A stretch of 64,000 nucleotides of DNA from Sweltsa coloradensis (taxonomy: Eukaryota; Arthropoda; Insecta; Plecoptera; Chloroperlidae): contig JAMZAV010000004.1 of NCBI GenBank assembly GCA_024449915.1, positions 372,001-436,000 on the forward strand, given 5' to 3'. Of the stretch, positions 47,665-62,484 are shown in pieces (the first letter of the stretch is position 1; every line of letters begins with the position of its first letter). The notes below the pieces were generated by a model. It ran no database searches. It had not been told where the DNA came from and saw only the letters and a program-made list of their open reading frames with translations. The position numbers and the translations under genes are program-made.

Positions 47665-50420
47665 AGTCGAAATAGTTTCCTTGTAATTATTTATGACTAT
47701 TACTATTAGGCCAGTGGAGGTTGTGGTTCGTACCACTCGACTCATCTTTTCTCGTATCCGTATGTTTAGTCAAATTAAGAGTTGAGTCTACATCATGTGG
47801 CGGGTTAACGGATGTTGATATTTGCAAATTACTAATTGTTTCATTGTTTTAGTTTAAAACATTGTGTTGTCGTTCGCCATCTTCAAATCATAACATTATT
47901 CACAGGTTACTAGGAATGTATGTAGTGATATCATCCATCATTCCTGACAACGTCTGAAGTGGAGGTAAATTAGAAACAGTTTTGTTAGGAATGCATTTTA
48001 TTCGTTTCCCATTTTAGTTAGCCTATAAATTTATTACAAAAAAAAACATTACATCACTTTTAGGTAGTGCTGAATAATCACTAAAGGAAATTACAATTAA
48101 TCCAAGAATGTTGCAAAATCTCTCTTGTTAATATCGAATATTTAAAATGACAAACTTTTTACCTCAGGTGGCTGAGGCTCATACGCTTGAGTAATCGGAA
48201 CGTTTGGAACTTTAGACCTTTTGAAGAAAGTATCGTGATGTTAAATTCTGACTTATGCATATTATGTTTTCGTAACGTCATCCATCGTCTTGGACATTTG
48301 CACCTACCAACAATAACATAATTCACATGGTCTGAATGCATCATTTTATAAATCAATACAAAACACGCGTCAGTGTATTGTATTCCTAAATGTTAGTCGA
48401 GGTTTAGTCCTCATGCACTCACCCAATTGATTCACGTTAGTTGTACTTGTTTATTTTATTTTTACAAACAATCTTTGTCAATTTTGTTGTTCCATCATAA
48501 TTTATCAGTATTTATTCAATTTTAAAGCAACCATAGCTAAAATAATTTATATCATATTATTTTGTATATGGCCTAACTGTCCTGGTACAGCATTTTAAGC
48601 ATCGGTTTGAGTATATAGAGTTGAGTATAAGAGGGTTCTCATAAATCTCATTTAAATTAAATTTAAAAAAGTAGCATCCTTATATCAACCATAAAGCAAT
48701 TATATAATTTTAAGTTTTTAACTTGAAGTAAAATGTGGCTTTAGTCGTAATCATATGGTCGTAACAGGTTGATTAATTTGGTGTATCCGTATGTTGATCT
48801 ACATTACTGTTAAAAACCTTAAAAGTCTTCGAAACAAATTCTAGATCGTACTAATTTTAACTCCTTGGTAGCTCTAATCATGTTATGTCATGTCCTCCTG
48901 GATTTAGTAACTATTTTTCTTCAAATTCATGACAACCCTATAATCCATATAAATAACGAATCTCAAGTAATATTCTCTACCTTGTCGTCGTACGCCTACA
49001 ACCTGTCTACGTGCATATAGTTGTCAAGTTTGAGTAGCGTGACTCCATCTTGAGTTCGCCAAGGACACAACAATTCGCACAAGATCATCATCCGTATCAA
49101 AGCTGAGGAAGTTCTCAGGTGATTATACTATGTTGGGCTGCTGAAACTCTGCCTTGTCTGTCAGTTGTCACCTCGTGACCTCAATGGCGTAGGTAGTCTT
49201 GTCTTGTCTCACCGGAGGACCACACTCCGACATTGACATTGACACGAGCTCATGACATGTGAGGAAGCATGTCCTTCATTATCCATCCTAACGCTGCATG
49301 TTTCACTCAGCTTGTTATCTAATATGCAGGGGTGGCCCTGTCCCAGCCATTTGTGAAACTTGTCAATTTTGCGATTTTTTCCACGTATTTTTTTTTATAC
49401 CGTTTGTTAGTTTTAGCCCGAAAACTACTAATACTAAAAACTTTTGTTTACGTAACTAAAATTGGAAACTGTATCCATGAATTATATTGGCAATGGGGGC
49501 CACTGTAATATGCCACTGATGGTCACTGATTGTGTTTTCTCATTTATATTTTAATCTTGATGTATATACTGTATTATAGACTGGCTCGCGAGTCAGGTCC
49601 GTAAAACACAAGTGATTTATGTGCAGGTTGAATAAATTGTTCGAGAGTAGAAAGACGCCTGACTCTAAAAGTCTAAATAAACAAATTATAATATAAGTCA
49701 AAAATAAACATTTTGGAAAAAGGGTGATTTTGTAGATAATGAGAAAAACTGTGTACATCGGTCGAGAGATGCGAACACATCTCAGAGCGTCGCGCATCAG
49801 GGTCACCAACTGGCCATGTCGCAAATTACTTCTACATATAATTTATATCAGTCTCGGTCAGGCCTACTCAGACCCTAAGCAAAGGCAAATCCGTTCCATC
49901 AGCATATCATGCATATGTACAACATAATTAAAGTTATTTGTAACTTTCCGGATGTGAATATTTCAAAATATTATGTAGTCTTATCTAAACACACCACTCT
50001 TAAATCGCTTAGTAACGCCAGGCGCTCGCAAGGTAAATCTCGGACAACAAACGTGCATTTCCCCACTTAAATGCCGATAAGATAGCCTTGCGAAAAAGCA
50101 TCCTATATAAAATTTCTCTTTTTAAATGCTATTAAATAACATTGTAAACATGTAAGAGTAGGATATAGTTCCCTGTTGTTACACTATTTGCGCCTAAGTG
50201 CCTAAATTAGCATCGTGTTTTCTAAACCGTAAACGGATTAGAAACTAAAGGCCTAACTGAAACGTTATCGGGTGTAAGTAGACGGTACATACGGACGGCA
50301 TCGGTCGGTATGCACGAGGAAGCGAGAGAACTGCATATTGTTGTGAGGAATGTTCTTTTAATAGTAAGGTACAGGTAATGTTAATTGCAAATTATAAATA
50401 ATTGACTATACCGCAGATTA

Positions 50421-50928
50421 TTGGATGAGCTTAGCGAGCGGATTGAATACACCAGTGTTTGTTCGCTTTCTGTACTGGTCGAACGGTCACATTTTCCCGG
50501 GACATTCGAAGTCTGTAGCTTACTTGGGATTTGTGGCGGCTTTTGAGCAGACCTACAAGAAACTAATTGGGACTTTCAGTCAATGTGTTGAATTAATTGA
50601 AGATTTTGCATTTCGAGTCCACTCAGAAGTCAGGGTTGAGAAACCAGACCGTGCGGGTTTTTTCGGGGTCATTTTTTTGGAACAGAAAGCAAAAAATATG
50701 ATACAGTACCTCGTTTTCTTCAATGCAACCTGCTCTTCATATTTAAACAATTTAGAAAGTACAAACATATTTAAACACAAAAAACACACACTTTGTACAG
50801 GGTTTTTGATTTGGGGGTTTGTTAAAAAAACGCTTTTTTCGGTCTGGGAAAAATTTCTCAACCCTACCGGATATCGATGTTTGGTGATTGATTTGGGAGT
50901 TGACCGCTTCATTGGCGAAAGTGCCTAG
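50421..50928 (+). mobile_element. Helitron-like element, copy 9, diverged
   Basis: After an A it starts TTGGATGAGCTTAGCGAGCG like copies 1 and 5. It may end at GGCGAAAGTGCCTAG (50,928), with CCGCTTCATTGG as a weak subterminal mirror of the start. A 167-codon open frame covers the whole interval but resembles no protein and begins inside the conserved terminal sequence, so it is not called as a gene. Confidence 0.4.
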
Positions 50929-51407
50929 CCGAGTACTGTACCGTCAGTACTGTACTTGTCGCTCATCTTGTAACGGTGAATTCCGACCGGATATGCGGAT
51001 ATTCCTACAAACAAGAACCGTATCGACAAAGAGTAGCGCAATGTAGGCAAAGTAGCTATCACGTTACGGTAGGTAGGGCAGCCCTGCCAAGTCAAGTCCC
51101 GTGTTGAACGGCTTCTGTCTTGTCTTGGTGCTTCATCATGCGTGGGGTGTCTGTCTGCATCAAGTTCATGATCATCGACACGTTGCATTTCACATCCTCG
51201 AGACAAGAGGCAGTTCAACATTTTAACCTCCAACACCTTCCAAAGGGAAAAGAAAAAATCAAAAGAAAAATTGATAATGACGCGTTGTGGCTTATTCTTT
51301 GCTCGTCGAAGATTGCTCTCGAAGGCAACCCAGATTTACGAAATTTATTTGTCAAAAAATATAGAAACAAACTTGAAATAAATGTATTCTCACGTAATTT
51401 CAATATA

Positions 51408-52317
51408 CTAGGAAAACGCTTAAGTCCCGCCGCGTTGATGGATGAGCTTTTAAAGTTTTTAGTTTGCGTGGGATATCTTTACTTTTGCAAGTGCTATGTT
51501 TTGCTACCTACGCATTGTAAGTGATTGTTGTCAAATTTCTTTTGTTACCTGTCAATTGGTATTATTTACCGTAAAAACTTATATTAAAAGCTTTATTTCT
51601 ATGGATTCTAGCTAACTTTCTCAACTTTTTCTTTTAAAAGGTACTACATCACCATAAACCTTAATGTCCATGTATAATATGAACGTTGAAGGGCCCCACC
51701 CGTTTGGTCAGAATTGGCCCAAATTTGGCACGAAAATACGCACAAAAAGTCAAAAACCTATATTAAAAGCTTTATTTCTATAGATTCTGACTAATTTTCC
51801 AACTTTTTCTTCAGACAGCAATACATACCATTACCTTAATGTCCATGTGAAATAGAACGTTGTAGCCTTACCCGTTGGTCAGAATTGACCCAAATGGCAC
51901 GAAAATATCGCACAAAAGAAAAAAAACTTATTTTTAAAAGCTTTATTTCTATAGATTCTGGCTAATTTTTTCAACTTTTCTTCAGAAAGCAATACATCAC
52001 CATTCCCTTTAAGTCCATGTGAAATATGAACGTTGTAGCCCTACCCGTTTGGTCAGAATCGGCCCAAATGTCACGAAAATATCGCACTAAAAATCGAAAA
52101 AAAAACGTAAAAGTGCGATATTCATGAGAAATATTTCTTCGATTGTACCCAAAAACGTGGCAGTCTCAGAGATTTCGAAGGCACCTTACAATTTTCATCA
52201 AGATTGCATATGCCGTTTGCCCGGAATCGTGCGAACAGACAAAAAAAAAAAAAAAAAAACACCGATCTAAATTTTTTGGGGGGTCAGTGAAATTGAAGTC
52301 TTCGCTTCGCTATCCAA
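51408..52317 (-). mobile_element. Helitron-like element, copy 8
   Basis: Minus orientation: TTGGATAGCGAAGCGAAGAC at one end and GGGACTTAAGCGTTTTCCTAG|T at the other. The inside has three to four direct repeats of about 170-185 bp (GCTTTATTTCTATxGATTCT ... GGTCAGAATxGxCCCAAAT). It keeps the uninterrupted target of copy 6. Confidence 0.6.
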
Positions 52318-53317
52318 AATTAATTAGAAATAGAGGATACGTTATTTCGCCATTGACAACCATGCCAAAAATATTTATTGAAACTTGAAATCAGAATAAC
52401 TGACAACCATGCCAAACATATGTATTGAAACTTGAAATCAGAAGGGTTTATTAAATTTTGACCAATGAAATAATTTACCTCGTTCGCCAACTATCGCCTA
52501 ACGTAATAGAATATCGCGTAAAGCCGCTGATAAGAAATTGATTAGACAACAAACGGGTCAACACACATTCTACGAACCTATCTTCTGTAGTAATATTCTA
52601 TACCGTTCGGTGTGAGGCTTATAGTTTATATCACTCATCATACTGTGAGATATGACATTCCCGTATGATTCATTATCATTTTTTTAGATGCGAGTCTGAT
52701 AATGAGCTATTTTGAAACATCACGCAACGTTATCTGACTGAACTCTTATATCCCAAAGTAGTCCTTATGAGATCCAGAGATTACAAAATCTTATGTTCCC
52801 GAATCCCGAGTTATTTACTTTTTTTCGAATTGTTTTAATTTCAAACAAACTCAAAATGCAATCACTAGACGTTCGTTATAAATTTGGCTGTGGATACAGA
52901 AAAAGTTATAATCAATTCATTATTTGCAACCGCGATGACTAGTTTTTCCTGTATTAGTTAGTCGTGGTCAGTGTTCGACGCCAACTGGTTCTAATGGGGC
53001 TAGATAAGTGATTGGATTGTTGATGAGCTACTTCCCCTTCCCCTTCCCTTTCTCGTGTGTTAGTTAACTCTTTGCATATATTACAGAGAGATATATGCAC
53101 AATAAACAATAACAATGGACTTTTAAGAATAGCTCGCCAGTCTTATCGGCGGGATATCGTTACGGGACGTCACGAAAGAGAAATCGGCGGGATATCGTTA
53201 CGGAGAGGAATTGAAGAATGAACTAAAAGAGAGAAGGGATTTATTTTTGTAATTTTTGATGATAATTAGGCGAGGTGGGCGGTCGGGGGGGGGGGGGGGG
53301 GTTTGGTTTAGGTAATA

Positions 53318-53405
53318 ATGATTATCGATGGTGTCGGCGCCTACAGGGTTGGCTTGTCACACACTGAAAATCAGTCCTGTGACTGAGTGGCTAGACTCTA
53401 AATTA
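53318..53405 (+). repeat. CTGAGTGGCTAGACTCTAAAT repeat, copy 3
   Basis: See the 44,133 copy; here the 3' part reads AAAATCAGTCCTGTGACTGA followed by GTGGCTAGACTCTAAAT and an AT-rich tail. A 17-base G run lies just upstream at 53,285-53,301. Confidence 0.55.
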
Positions 53406-53784
53406 GAATTTATTTATTTTTAATTTTATTTATTTATACTGCTGATGTACGTAGGTACTGTATTCAAGATTGATATCATTTTTTTGCTTTTTCTTTTTTT
53501 TTGTTTTCTGCATTTTTGGTTGAATTTTTTTGGGGGCATTTTGGCAACGAGATAAAATGTACGAAACTCTTGATCCTTGCTCAAAACAGGAGGAAACCCG
53601 GAACCTAGATTTATAACCCGGTAATATCACCGCCTAATTAAACACGGTAGTGGCGAGTGATTGAAAGTCGTGCGGTGCCCGTATAAACCTCACTCTTCGC
53701 AATAAACCAAACACTTCCGTGGTTCAGCGGATAGACCCACAATGTTCTGCGTGTGGTTGGTTCCCTGTGACTGTGAGCCAGTCT

Positions 53785-53925
53785 CACCGACACGGCTGTG
53801 GGTGTGGGCTCTGCCATGCGGAACTCAGAGGCTATGGGTTCAAGCCCGGGTTCGATCAACCGTTCTCGGCGTTGTTTGCCAGTGTTTTAACAGTCTGCTT
53901 CCTGAAGATTGTATTATCGTATTGA
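53785..53925 (+). mobile_element. tRNA-derived SINE, copy 1
   Basis: GCCATGCGGAACTCAGAGGC, then a B-box-like GGGTTCAAGCC and CGGTTCGATCAACCG-type sequence (CCGGGTTCGATCAACCG), then a tail TTGCCAGTGTTTTAACAGTCTGC. Matches copy 2 at 54,226-54,345 in order and spacing. Confidence 0.5.
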
Positions 53926-54225
53926 AACTGCCCAGATGTTATGGCCACTCATGTGTAAAGTGTTCTATAATCATGAATCATACTTTAAAAACAAAAACAG
54001 TCAAATAATATTTATTAAATTCAAATCAAAATTGCTTAGTTTGGTATTTTTTTGGGGCCAATGCGCAATAATTTTGAGTTATCTTTGACTAGGGGATTGA
54101 ACATAGCCATGCTGGACGACCACGACAAATTGCATATCGATCAGATGCTAACTGGATGCGGACAAGCCCCGATATCGACAAACCAGATTTTAATGCAGAA
54201 TTCAGCTTTATCGATTGCCTCCTTG

Positions 54226-54345
54226 TCCTAGATGGGGTTGTGGTCTAACATGCGGAGCTCAGAGGCTGTGGGTTCAATCCCCGGTTCGATCAACCTCTCT
54301 CTCTCTCTGGCAGTACATTACTGTCTGCATTGTTCCCAGGATATT
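54226..54345 (+). mobile_element. tRNA-derived SINE, copy 2
   Basis: GATGGGGTTGTGGTCTAACA (A-box-like), CATGCGGAGCTCAGAGGC, GTGGGTTCAATCCCCGGTTCG (B-box GGTTCAATCC), a (CT)n run, then CTGGCAGTACATTACTGTCTGC. The A-box to B-box distance is shorter than in a tRNA, so it is a derived repeat and not a tRNA gene. Confidence 0.5.
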
Positions 54346-56304
54346 TATGATCAGACAAAGGCAAATTAATAACTCATCCAGTCACGATTGCGTAAAACAA
54401 TACTATACTCTCAGCGTAATGGATATTTTATGTAGAAAACACTTAGCCACAATTCAGTACGGTTTATAGTTTCGCCACACGGAAAACGCAATAGCATCCA
54501 TGAAATGTCAAACCACTTAAGTTACAATAACTCTATCTATGTACGTGATGACATGAGTAATTAACCGTGTTATTGTAGCTTCTACTTCGGATAATGGGGT
54601 GCAGAGCATTCAAAACAGCTCACAAAAATTTCAAAAAATTTACGTTGTTATTTTTTAGGTTGAGAGACAGATTGTATTTGTTCCATCAATATGATTTTAT
54701 GTTCGTCATAATTGAACGAAAACGAGTGGCAAATAGGTGGGCCTATAGATAGTTCTCTCATGATATTACATGTTCTTACAACTTGTAACAATGCGAAAAT
54801 TGTGTATTACTTGAGACAAAAGGTACCGGTAATTAAACCATTGCATGATAACATTTTATCCAAGGTCTATTAGAGTAGACGGCTAACACATCTGAGCCCT
54901 TATCTACTGCTGTGCTTTCCGAGATAAGCTGCGGGAAACTACTGCTGTGATGTAAACATTACATTTGTAAACACGTTACCGTTTGCCGTTTTACGCGGGT
55001 TTTGCAACAGACCGGGCTCCGTTGGTTTACAGTTCACTCCAATACATCGACACGTTCAATAATTATGGTGTTTCTTTGAAGCTTATTTTTGTTGTTAAAA
55101 ATTACCATTGTATTTAAAATGGTTTACTCGTGAAATTCAAAATAGGTTACCTATACCGTTAGGATGGTAATAAGGAATATAATATTTAATAACAGACTTT
55201 AGATAGGCCAATGACAACGTTATTTTTAGAAAATCTCTCGTTGTTTAAAAGACAAAAAGATCCTTGATATTCGCCATATTCGGAACTGTATTCAGTAAAC
55301 CTTAAGAGCGTTCTACCACCCCTTTTTTAGCAATTTTCTGTTTGCTCGGCTGAATGACATCACAGTTGTTAGAAATTTTGAACATATCTCAAGAAGTGGA
55401 AATAAAGTTTCTATAGTAACACATTCCTAAAATTTGTTTTGAAATAATTATAAAAAATAATTTAGATTTCACGAATTTCAATTTTGTTAAAAAGTCCAAA
55501 ATTGACTATATTCGTGAATTTTTTCTGGCTGATCAAGTCAAATTTTGAAAATCTATGACTGTTGGAACGTCCATGTATGCTTTATTGACAAGTTTGCGGA
55601 AATTGTATATACGTAGGATGCTTTTTGGCCGAGCAAACCGCTATTTACTAACATCAAAACGGGTGGTGAACCCCTTTTATCTTTCTGTAACTACCGGTGT
55701 ATACTGCCCACAGACTACAGATCCATCCACGTTGCAAAGTAGAACAGATTATTATATAAATCTAGAGGTACGTACATTTAGTGTTTTATGTTTCTGATGC
55801 TAAATCGGTGTCTTTTTGATAACTCTACAAAAAGCTAATTTTACTAAAAAATAAGGTTTTCCCATACATCGTGAGAATTACTTTCACATCTATAAAGCAT
55901 CATTATTCTGCTTGGTAAATGTTATTTTACGTGCCTCTAGAAATATACTTCTACAACGACAACAACACACCTCGATATAAAAACTGTTACCGGTAGAAAT
56001 GCGCTATTTGATGTCGGCAACAACATGGTATTCGTGACTCTCGTGACTATACAAAATGCATAAATCAAACGGAAATTATTCTATTAAAACGTTACAACCT
56101 GAACCTGCCGTTGCGAACGATGAAAGCTAGACATCGGCCGTGCTCAAAGCGTCGGGACGCCGAATAGCAATATGGAGTTTAAAAGTATTTAGCCTACTAC
56201 ATTACTGTACGTACTTCAGAGAATCGGGAATAACTATGCTATTTCCTACTTTTTAGAGAATTTGTTTCTGAGCGTCTGATTGTATTGGCTAATAGTGCTT
56301 TGCA

Positions 56305-56700
56305 GTGGCGTATCCAGGAATTCATAAAGGGGGAGGGGGGGTAACTATTTAATTCATAGATGTACCGAAGGGTAAGTGGGGAAAATTTTCTTCTTCAAGG
56401 TCATTTTAGTGAAAATATGTGCGTTAGCATCACCAACTTTTTATCTACTAAAATCCGCTTTTTAATCTAAAAGTTTTCTCTTTCAAGATCGTTTTGGCGA
56501 AAATCTGTGCGTTTTTAAAGCAGCACAATAAACCAACTTTGTATCTCTACTGAAAATTTTTTAAGGTCATTTTGCTTAGTATTGGATAGATCATTTAAAA
56601 AATAATTTTTGGTTTTGTTCAAAAGGATGGTATTCCTCTTTTAGGAATTTTTTGCCTATTAGTAGTGCTTTTGTATCCGCATAGGGGGAGGGGGGTAACT
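56305..56700 (+). mobile_element. hAT-like end with repeated G-rich units, incomplete
   Basis: CAGTGGCGTATCCAGG at 56,305-56,320 equals the termini of the MITE at 62,021, followed by GGGGGAGGGGGG. A similar TTTTGTATCCGCATAGGGGG unit returns near 56,665. No matching right end was found. Confidence 0.4.
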
Positions 56701-58374
56701 AGTTTCTAGATTCACTGAAGGGAAGTGGATTTCTTCTTCCATGGCATTTAGAAAAGTGTCAATTACTACATCTTTTTCTTTTTCTCTTCGCGTTTTAGTG
56801 ACGGCGGCATCTATATCTACACCTTCAGACATTTGCCAATTCTAGGAAACGTGTCCACTTTGGTGTCCTCTTGGATATGGTGCAAGTTAACATATGTGGC
56901 GGTGAGGGCGTGGGCGTTGCCCTAGTTCTGACGTTTCCATCTGAGAAGCCGCAACGTGTAGTTACGTCATGTGGCTTCCGGTCCGGCTAGGTTAGGAGAG
57001 ATCAATGAGGGATACTCATGCATTCTTTACTCTGCGCGTGTTCGAGTTGGCCTTGCGGTTCCATCTAACTCTACCCTAGGGCACATTTTGCAAATTTGGG
57101 AAATGTGATTTGTGTATTGTGCATTTGGAAATATTTTCGTGCAGTTAAAAATGATCGTGATTCGTGAAATAATAGGCCTAATCGTGAACATTTAAATATT
57201 GTTCGCGTTCTGCAATCTTGTATTTTTTAAGATTTGAACCAAAGACATTAGAAATCCTTATTTTAGGAATGTGATCAACTCCAAGCCGTTTTCGTGTGCG
57301 TTTTATCAAAACTAAACTACCAGGCCTAGGTCTACTCCATACACTTAAAATTATGTTTTAACAACATATCTCAGTCATTTTATCTTGCAAGCATTTTGTG
57401 GAAAAGAACTAAATGTTGCTGTTTAACGATTACGAAAATAATAATTTTTATAAAATATAATAGTTATACGTTACGCAGTATAGGGTTTTAGTCCAAGTGG
57501 TATGTTATCTGTGCCGATTTCCACGTGATGCTACTACCTATACTTTACTTTAAAATGTTGATGTTTGCCGAATGCAAGTCTCACTAATGTTTTTTTAATT
57601 TTTAATTGTCCTTCTTCGTAAACCAGTTTTTATAACAAAATAAAACGTGTGTGGCGTAGAACCAAATTATTTTCTTTAAAAGTGACAGTTACAGTTTTCT
57701 TCAAACTAACACAACACAATTAATTATCTAATTGGTTTTATAACTACGTATCTGCAGTTGGAAAATATTCACAATTTGATCATTGTCCAGAGTCCAGACT
57801 AGTTTTGCTTGTTGTTGTCTACAAGAAAATCAATTATTTGTATACAGTGGGTAAAACGTTTTTAATTCAACTAAGTTATGTAAGAGTCCTAATATTCACA
57901 CTTCCAAAATCTACAACAACCACGCAAGAGTTTTATACTGAATGGTTTGATTGTGTTATGTAAAACTCTACGAAACAGTGATTCGCGAATTTAGCTCACG
58001 TTTGGCGTCCAACATTCCACTCTTACCTCAATTGTGAATAATTGGGCGATATTTGAATGAAATTGCTTGAAGTTGGCAGCAATTCATCAGCTACTCGTAC
58101 CGTGACAGGAACTAGAGCCAGAGCTAACATCATGGCACGCCATCCACTACCATCAAGTGTTTGAAATTAATTACATACTGGCACGCGTCTGTAAGATAAC
58201 GTCAGTTAGCCTGGCGTACATACATTCAAGGAACCGATGACATTGGCACGTGTTTCTAGTTCAAGTTCGCATCCATACTGACATTGTTGGTTAAATTATT
58301 AAATCAATCAAATACATCTTTTCCATCCCCCTTCATTTCAAACAAGATTCAAACGCATATACCCAACTAATTCT

Positions 58375-58480
58375 CAATTTGGTTGGTCGGGAAACACCCC
58401 CGTAGCCGGAATTGATACAAGTTTAACATTCCAGAATTTAAAAAAAAAAAATCAACTCGATCTTGATTTTTTTTGTTGAT
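58375..58480 (+). repeat. GGGAAACAC core repeat, copy 4
   Basis: TTTGGTTGGTCGGGAAACAC, then CCCCGTAGCCGGAATT and an A-rich CCAGAATTTAAAAAAA stretch similar to the hairpin arm of copy 2. Confidence 0.5.
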
Positions 58481-61400
58481 AAGTTTTACACAATAAACAC
58501 TATTAGTTAGGCCAACTTCGTTAATTAGGGCTCAGGGCCAAACTATCGTGGGCATAACTGTTATTAATTAGTGTCCCATTTGAGACAGCACAAGCTGCTT
58601 TATTCTAGTATTTGCATCTCACCAACATGTTGGATGGTAACATGAAAGTAGTGTGTCACGATGGGTATTTTCCATAGATATTTCCTCATTATTGTCGGCA
58701 TCTATTTTCGTAGCGATCGTCGTGAATGTCACAAGTATTAAGTAATATGTCGGCCACGTCTCTAGGATAGTAAACGTAAGCAAGGTATAAATAAAATTAA
58801 TAAGTTATGGTTGACCACCAGAAGGATGCATAGTTTAGAGTTGTAACCAACTCCACGTCAAAGTAGAAAGAGAAGCCATGACAATATACTCGAGTCAAAT
58901 CGAATCAGACTTATCGAATTTCATTAAGGAGTAATTGGGATTTGTACCTAAGTAATGGCACACATCCAACGTAGATAATGACCACTAGATTTCACCTAAT
59001 TTACTTAATTGTTTGATTAACTATAATCCTGCGTATCTCACATGGAAATAAATAATCTCAAAACCGACCACACTTCACCCCTGTATGATGTGTGAAGATA
59101 AATGCAAGCACCTGCCGCGATGTACGTCATGAACCATGAAATATTCAGATCCAAATGGAGGGCGAACCCCCGTTTTGTTTGTGTACTTCCCGGTTGCTAG
59201 GCAACATTAATGTTGCATAGACAATACAACAATGAATAGTCACCTACTGCATTATTTCCATGATAAATCACCTCCACATTCAGCAATATTGTAGACTATA
59301 AGAGTTCTCCATAACTTACAATCCTCATTTTGTTACCTTTGAAGGCTGTTCCGCCACTTCAGGCTATGTTCAATCGAGCCTTGAAAATACAAAATAAATA
59401 ACAGCGAGTCTCCGTCAAAAGCCTACATTATTGTACCGTACATTGATAAATTGATATTGTTCGGTGTTACGTTGCGGTGCACGCTCAATATGGCATGGCC
59501 AGGAATGCAAATATAGTGTCTGTAAAATAAATCATTATTTTATACGTTTTACTGGTTCAAAGACACGCTGGCAAACACTAATGCAAATACTATTGCACGT
59601 AAAGTTCACATTTTGAAGCATTATGCAATTCCAATTTGTTCGTATTTTGTCGGTATTGAAGAGCTTTCCCCTTCAAGCACTGATGTTATCTGGATTCTAT
59701 TGCTCCACATTTTATCGATCACTATATGAATAGGCTACGCGCTGTTATCTATCTGTGTCCATGACGATACCTTTTCATACCTTGGCCGTATAATCGTAAT
59801 TATATAAAATTAATATAATAGTATCATCATTGCCAGCGATTACTTTTCGCATTTGCTTGGTTGAAACGCCTTGTGGAACATAAATTTAAATCAAATTTGA
59901 CTCTAGATTTGAAATAGAAATAGGGTAGGCCTAATGAGTTGCACATTTCAAAATAAAGGTTAATTTTTTAAAAGAACTGGCCGTAAATAAGGCTCCAAAG
60001 AATTTTTTTTGTATGACCCCCCCCCCCACACCCCAAAACATTACACGTTGAAACATTCTCTGATCGTGCCATGTGCATATCCTTGGTAAACATCATTCCA
60101 GAAGTGTTTTTGAGGAGGTCAAAAAGTGGTCCAGGATGTAGGTCTGTCGAAATTCGCTGGATTTGGCGTTCAATATATTTTTAAATAGACGTTCGCCATT
60201 GTAAAGAAGTCGTCAGCATGCTTGCTCTTGACTCTTGTGTAACAACAACAACCTATGCAAAACAAAACAAACAAGAGGCTGATCTTACATAACATTGCAC
60301 TAACAACATTATTTAGATTTACAGAGTGGTTTTGCTCGCCGGCACATTTCGAATTAGGTCATTTAGCTTCGGTCCGTATTGTCTTGAGGTAGGGTATTGG
60401 TGAACCGGACGTGTTCTCAGATGCGACTTCCGGTCTAACCAAGAAGGGCGCAGACATCTTTTGTCTCACATCCGACTTGTTGTTTGTTGGTTCATTCGAT
60501 TGATCTCGGTCTCGCCCCCTTTGTTATTGGTGCGGAGTTTAGGGGCCAGGTGAACGTATAATGAGGGTTAATAACTTCATAGGAACGGAAAGTTTACCCT
60601 TCAAAGCGTGGGAATTAAATACATATTTGAGTCTTTTAATAATTTTTTTCATCCTTAGTCAATAACCACAATTTAATTAAGTTTTATATTCGCGTTCAAA
60701 GCTGCCAATAGATTATGGTACAATACAAAATCATACCAAATCATTAATTTGCAAGAGCATGAGTACTAAGAGGTATGTGCCCTGGGAGCGATCCCAGTTG
60801 CGAGGAGTCACGTGGTAAACGACGTGTTTGTGCCTCTGATTACCCGGCCCTCTTATTATTTTTATCTGCGGTAAAGTTTTCGATTCCTCTAAGAGCTGTG
60901 GGATCTAGATTTCTACCGATGATCTACGACAATAATGCAATTATTAATCAACCGTGGAATAGCCTTTCTGTGTCCCCTTGAACATTTTGATATGTTAATT
61001 TTCTGTGAACTTGATACAAACTAAACTACAATAATTCCGCGCCACTCTACCGAACTCTCTCTCGCATGGTCAGCAGCCTTCAGAGTTCAGTGCAATGTCC
61101 GTGGGCGTGGTGTCGATACGCCCACACATGCCCACATGTCATGACCGGCAACGTGAACCCTAGCCCTGCAGTCGACAATATTATCAAGCTCTAGTACTGC
61201 ACGTGCAAAGCTAAATTACTTCTGCACAATGGAGTTGCTGAATGTTTACTAACTTGAGTCTCGTAATTAGAACGATAATCTTGTTGTTTTTGCCTGACAA
61301 ACTAAACAAATACGTTCGATTTATATTGTGTACTCAATTAGTTAGGACCTGCGAGAAGTGATAACCAGATGGTGTATGTAGTTTGTAACACTGCGAAATT

Positions 61401-62020
61401 GTAAACTGCATTCTTTCAATTTTCAATGTCAATATACGCCGTGAGCATAAAACTTGACATTGCGATCGTCAGCATGACTGTACAAATATCTCCGTAACGT
61501 CAACACTCGTCCACAACAGTGATGTAATATAAGTTTATGCTGAAACAAACTAACAATATTATTTATTATTATCAATCAATTAAGCTTAGCATTGTACTCG
61601 ATGTGCAAGCGCGAAAAATACCGAGAAAGTTTATGTTTTGTTCCCAATTATTACTGCTCGATCGGCCGACTACACACAATATAAAGTGGACTAATCTTGT
61701 TTGTAAATTACATAAAATCACTTAGCCCAAGAATGATTTACATAAGAGAGGAGTGTACGCTTTCCCGTCTATTGGACGAGATATAATTAACACATTATAC
61801 TCCAAATTTGAATAATGCTATAATGATGATAAGTTAATAGTTATCATAAAATACTTTTTGATTGATGTTTGTTAAAGTAGTTGTGGAGTTGGTTATTAGC
61901 TGTAACTCAAGTAAGGTTGTGTAAGGTTGTCGACACTATTTGCTCGAATCCCCTTCTCCTTCGTTGTGGCCATGTGGTCAATGAAAAACCCAGATTCGGC
62001 AGGGAGTCCAGAAAACCTAG

Positions 62021-62311
62021 CAGTGGCGTATCCAAGGTGGGATTAAAGAGTTCCCCCCCCCCTCTCCATGCACTTAGTATTTGATTTGATTAGTTTAAAA
62101 AAACGTCAAATATCTGAAAAATTCTAACATTTTCATGCTATTTTATTATTCTAAAACGTGTTTACAGGCGTTCAAAACGTCAATATGTGAACATTTTCGC
62201 GAAGGCGAAAAGACCTCCGGCGGCTGGGGGCTTTCGCCACAGACTCCTTCCCTGTCTGACATGCCGACCGCCCCCCCCCACCCCCATTGTACATTCCTGG
62301 ATACGCCACTG
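62021..62311. mobile_element. hAT-like MITE
   Basis: 291 bp with inverted ends CAGTGGCGTATCCAAG and CCTGGATACGCCACTG. The flanking 8-mers AAACCTAG (62,013-62,020) and AAAACTAG (62,312-62,319) differ at one position, consistent with the 8-bp duplication of hAT transposons. C-runs lie next to both ends; no coding frame. Confidence 0.65.
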
Positions 62312-62484
62312 AAAACTAGGATCGGTGTGCATATTATATAGGCCTACCAGTGGCGTTAGGCCTATAGTTTCCCATCAAGACCTGGGGGGTTTGTTCTTGA
62401 ATTTCTCGGAGATGAATTTCATAATTTTTGGACACGGTGCCATTGCTTTTATAAACGTCAGAGAAGAATCCGGAGAGCATTTGA

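Noticed and set aside
50421..50928. 167-codon open frame on the plus strand as a gene
   Set aside because: It starts inside the conserved terminal sequence of the Helitron-like family, resembles no protein, and the competing minus-strand frame is nearly as long.
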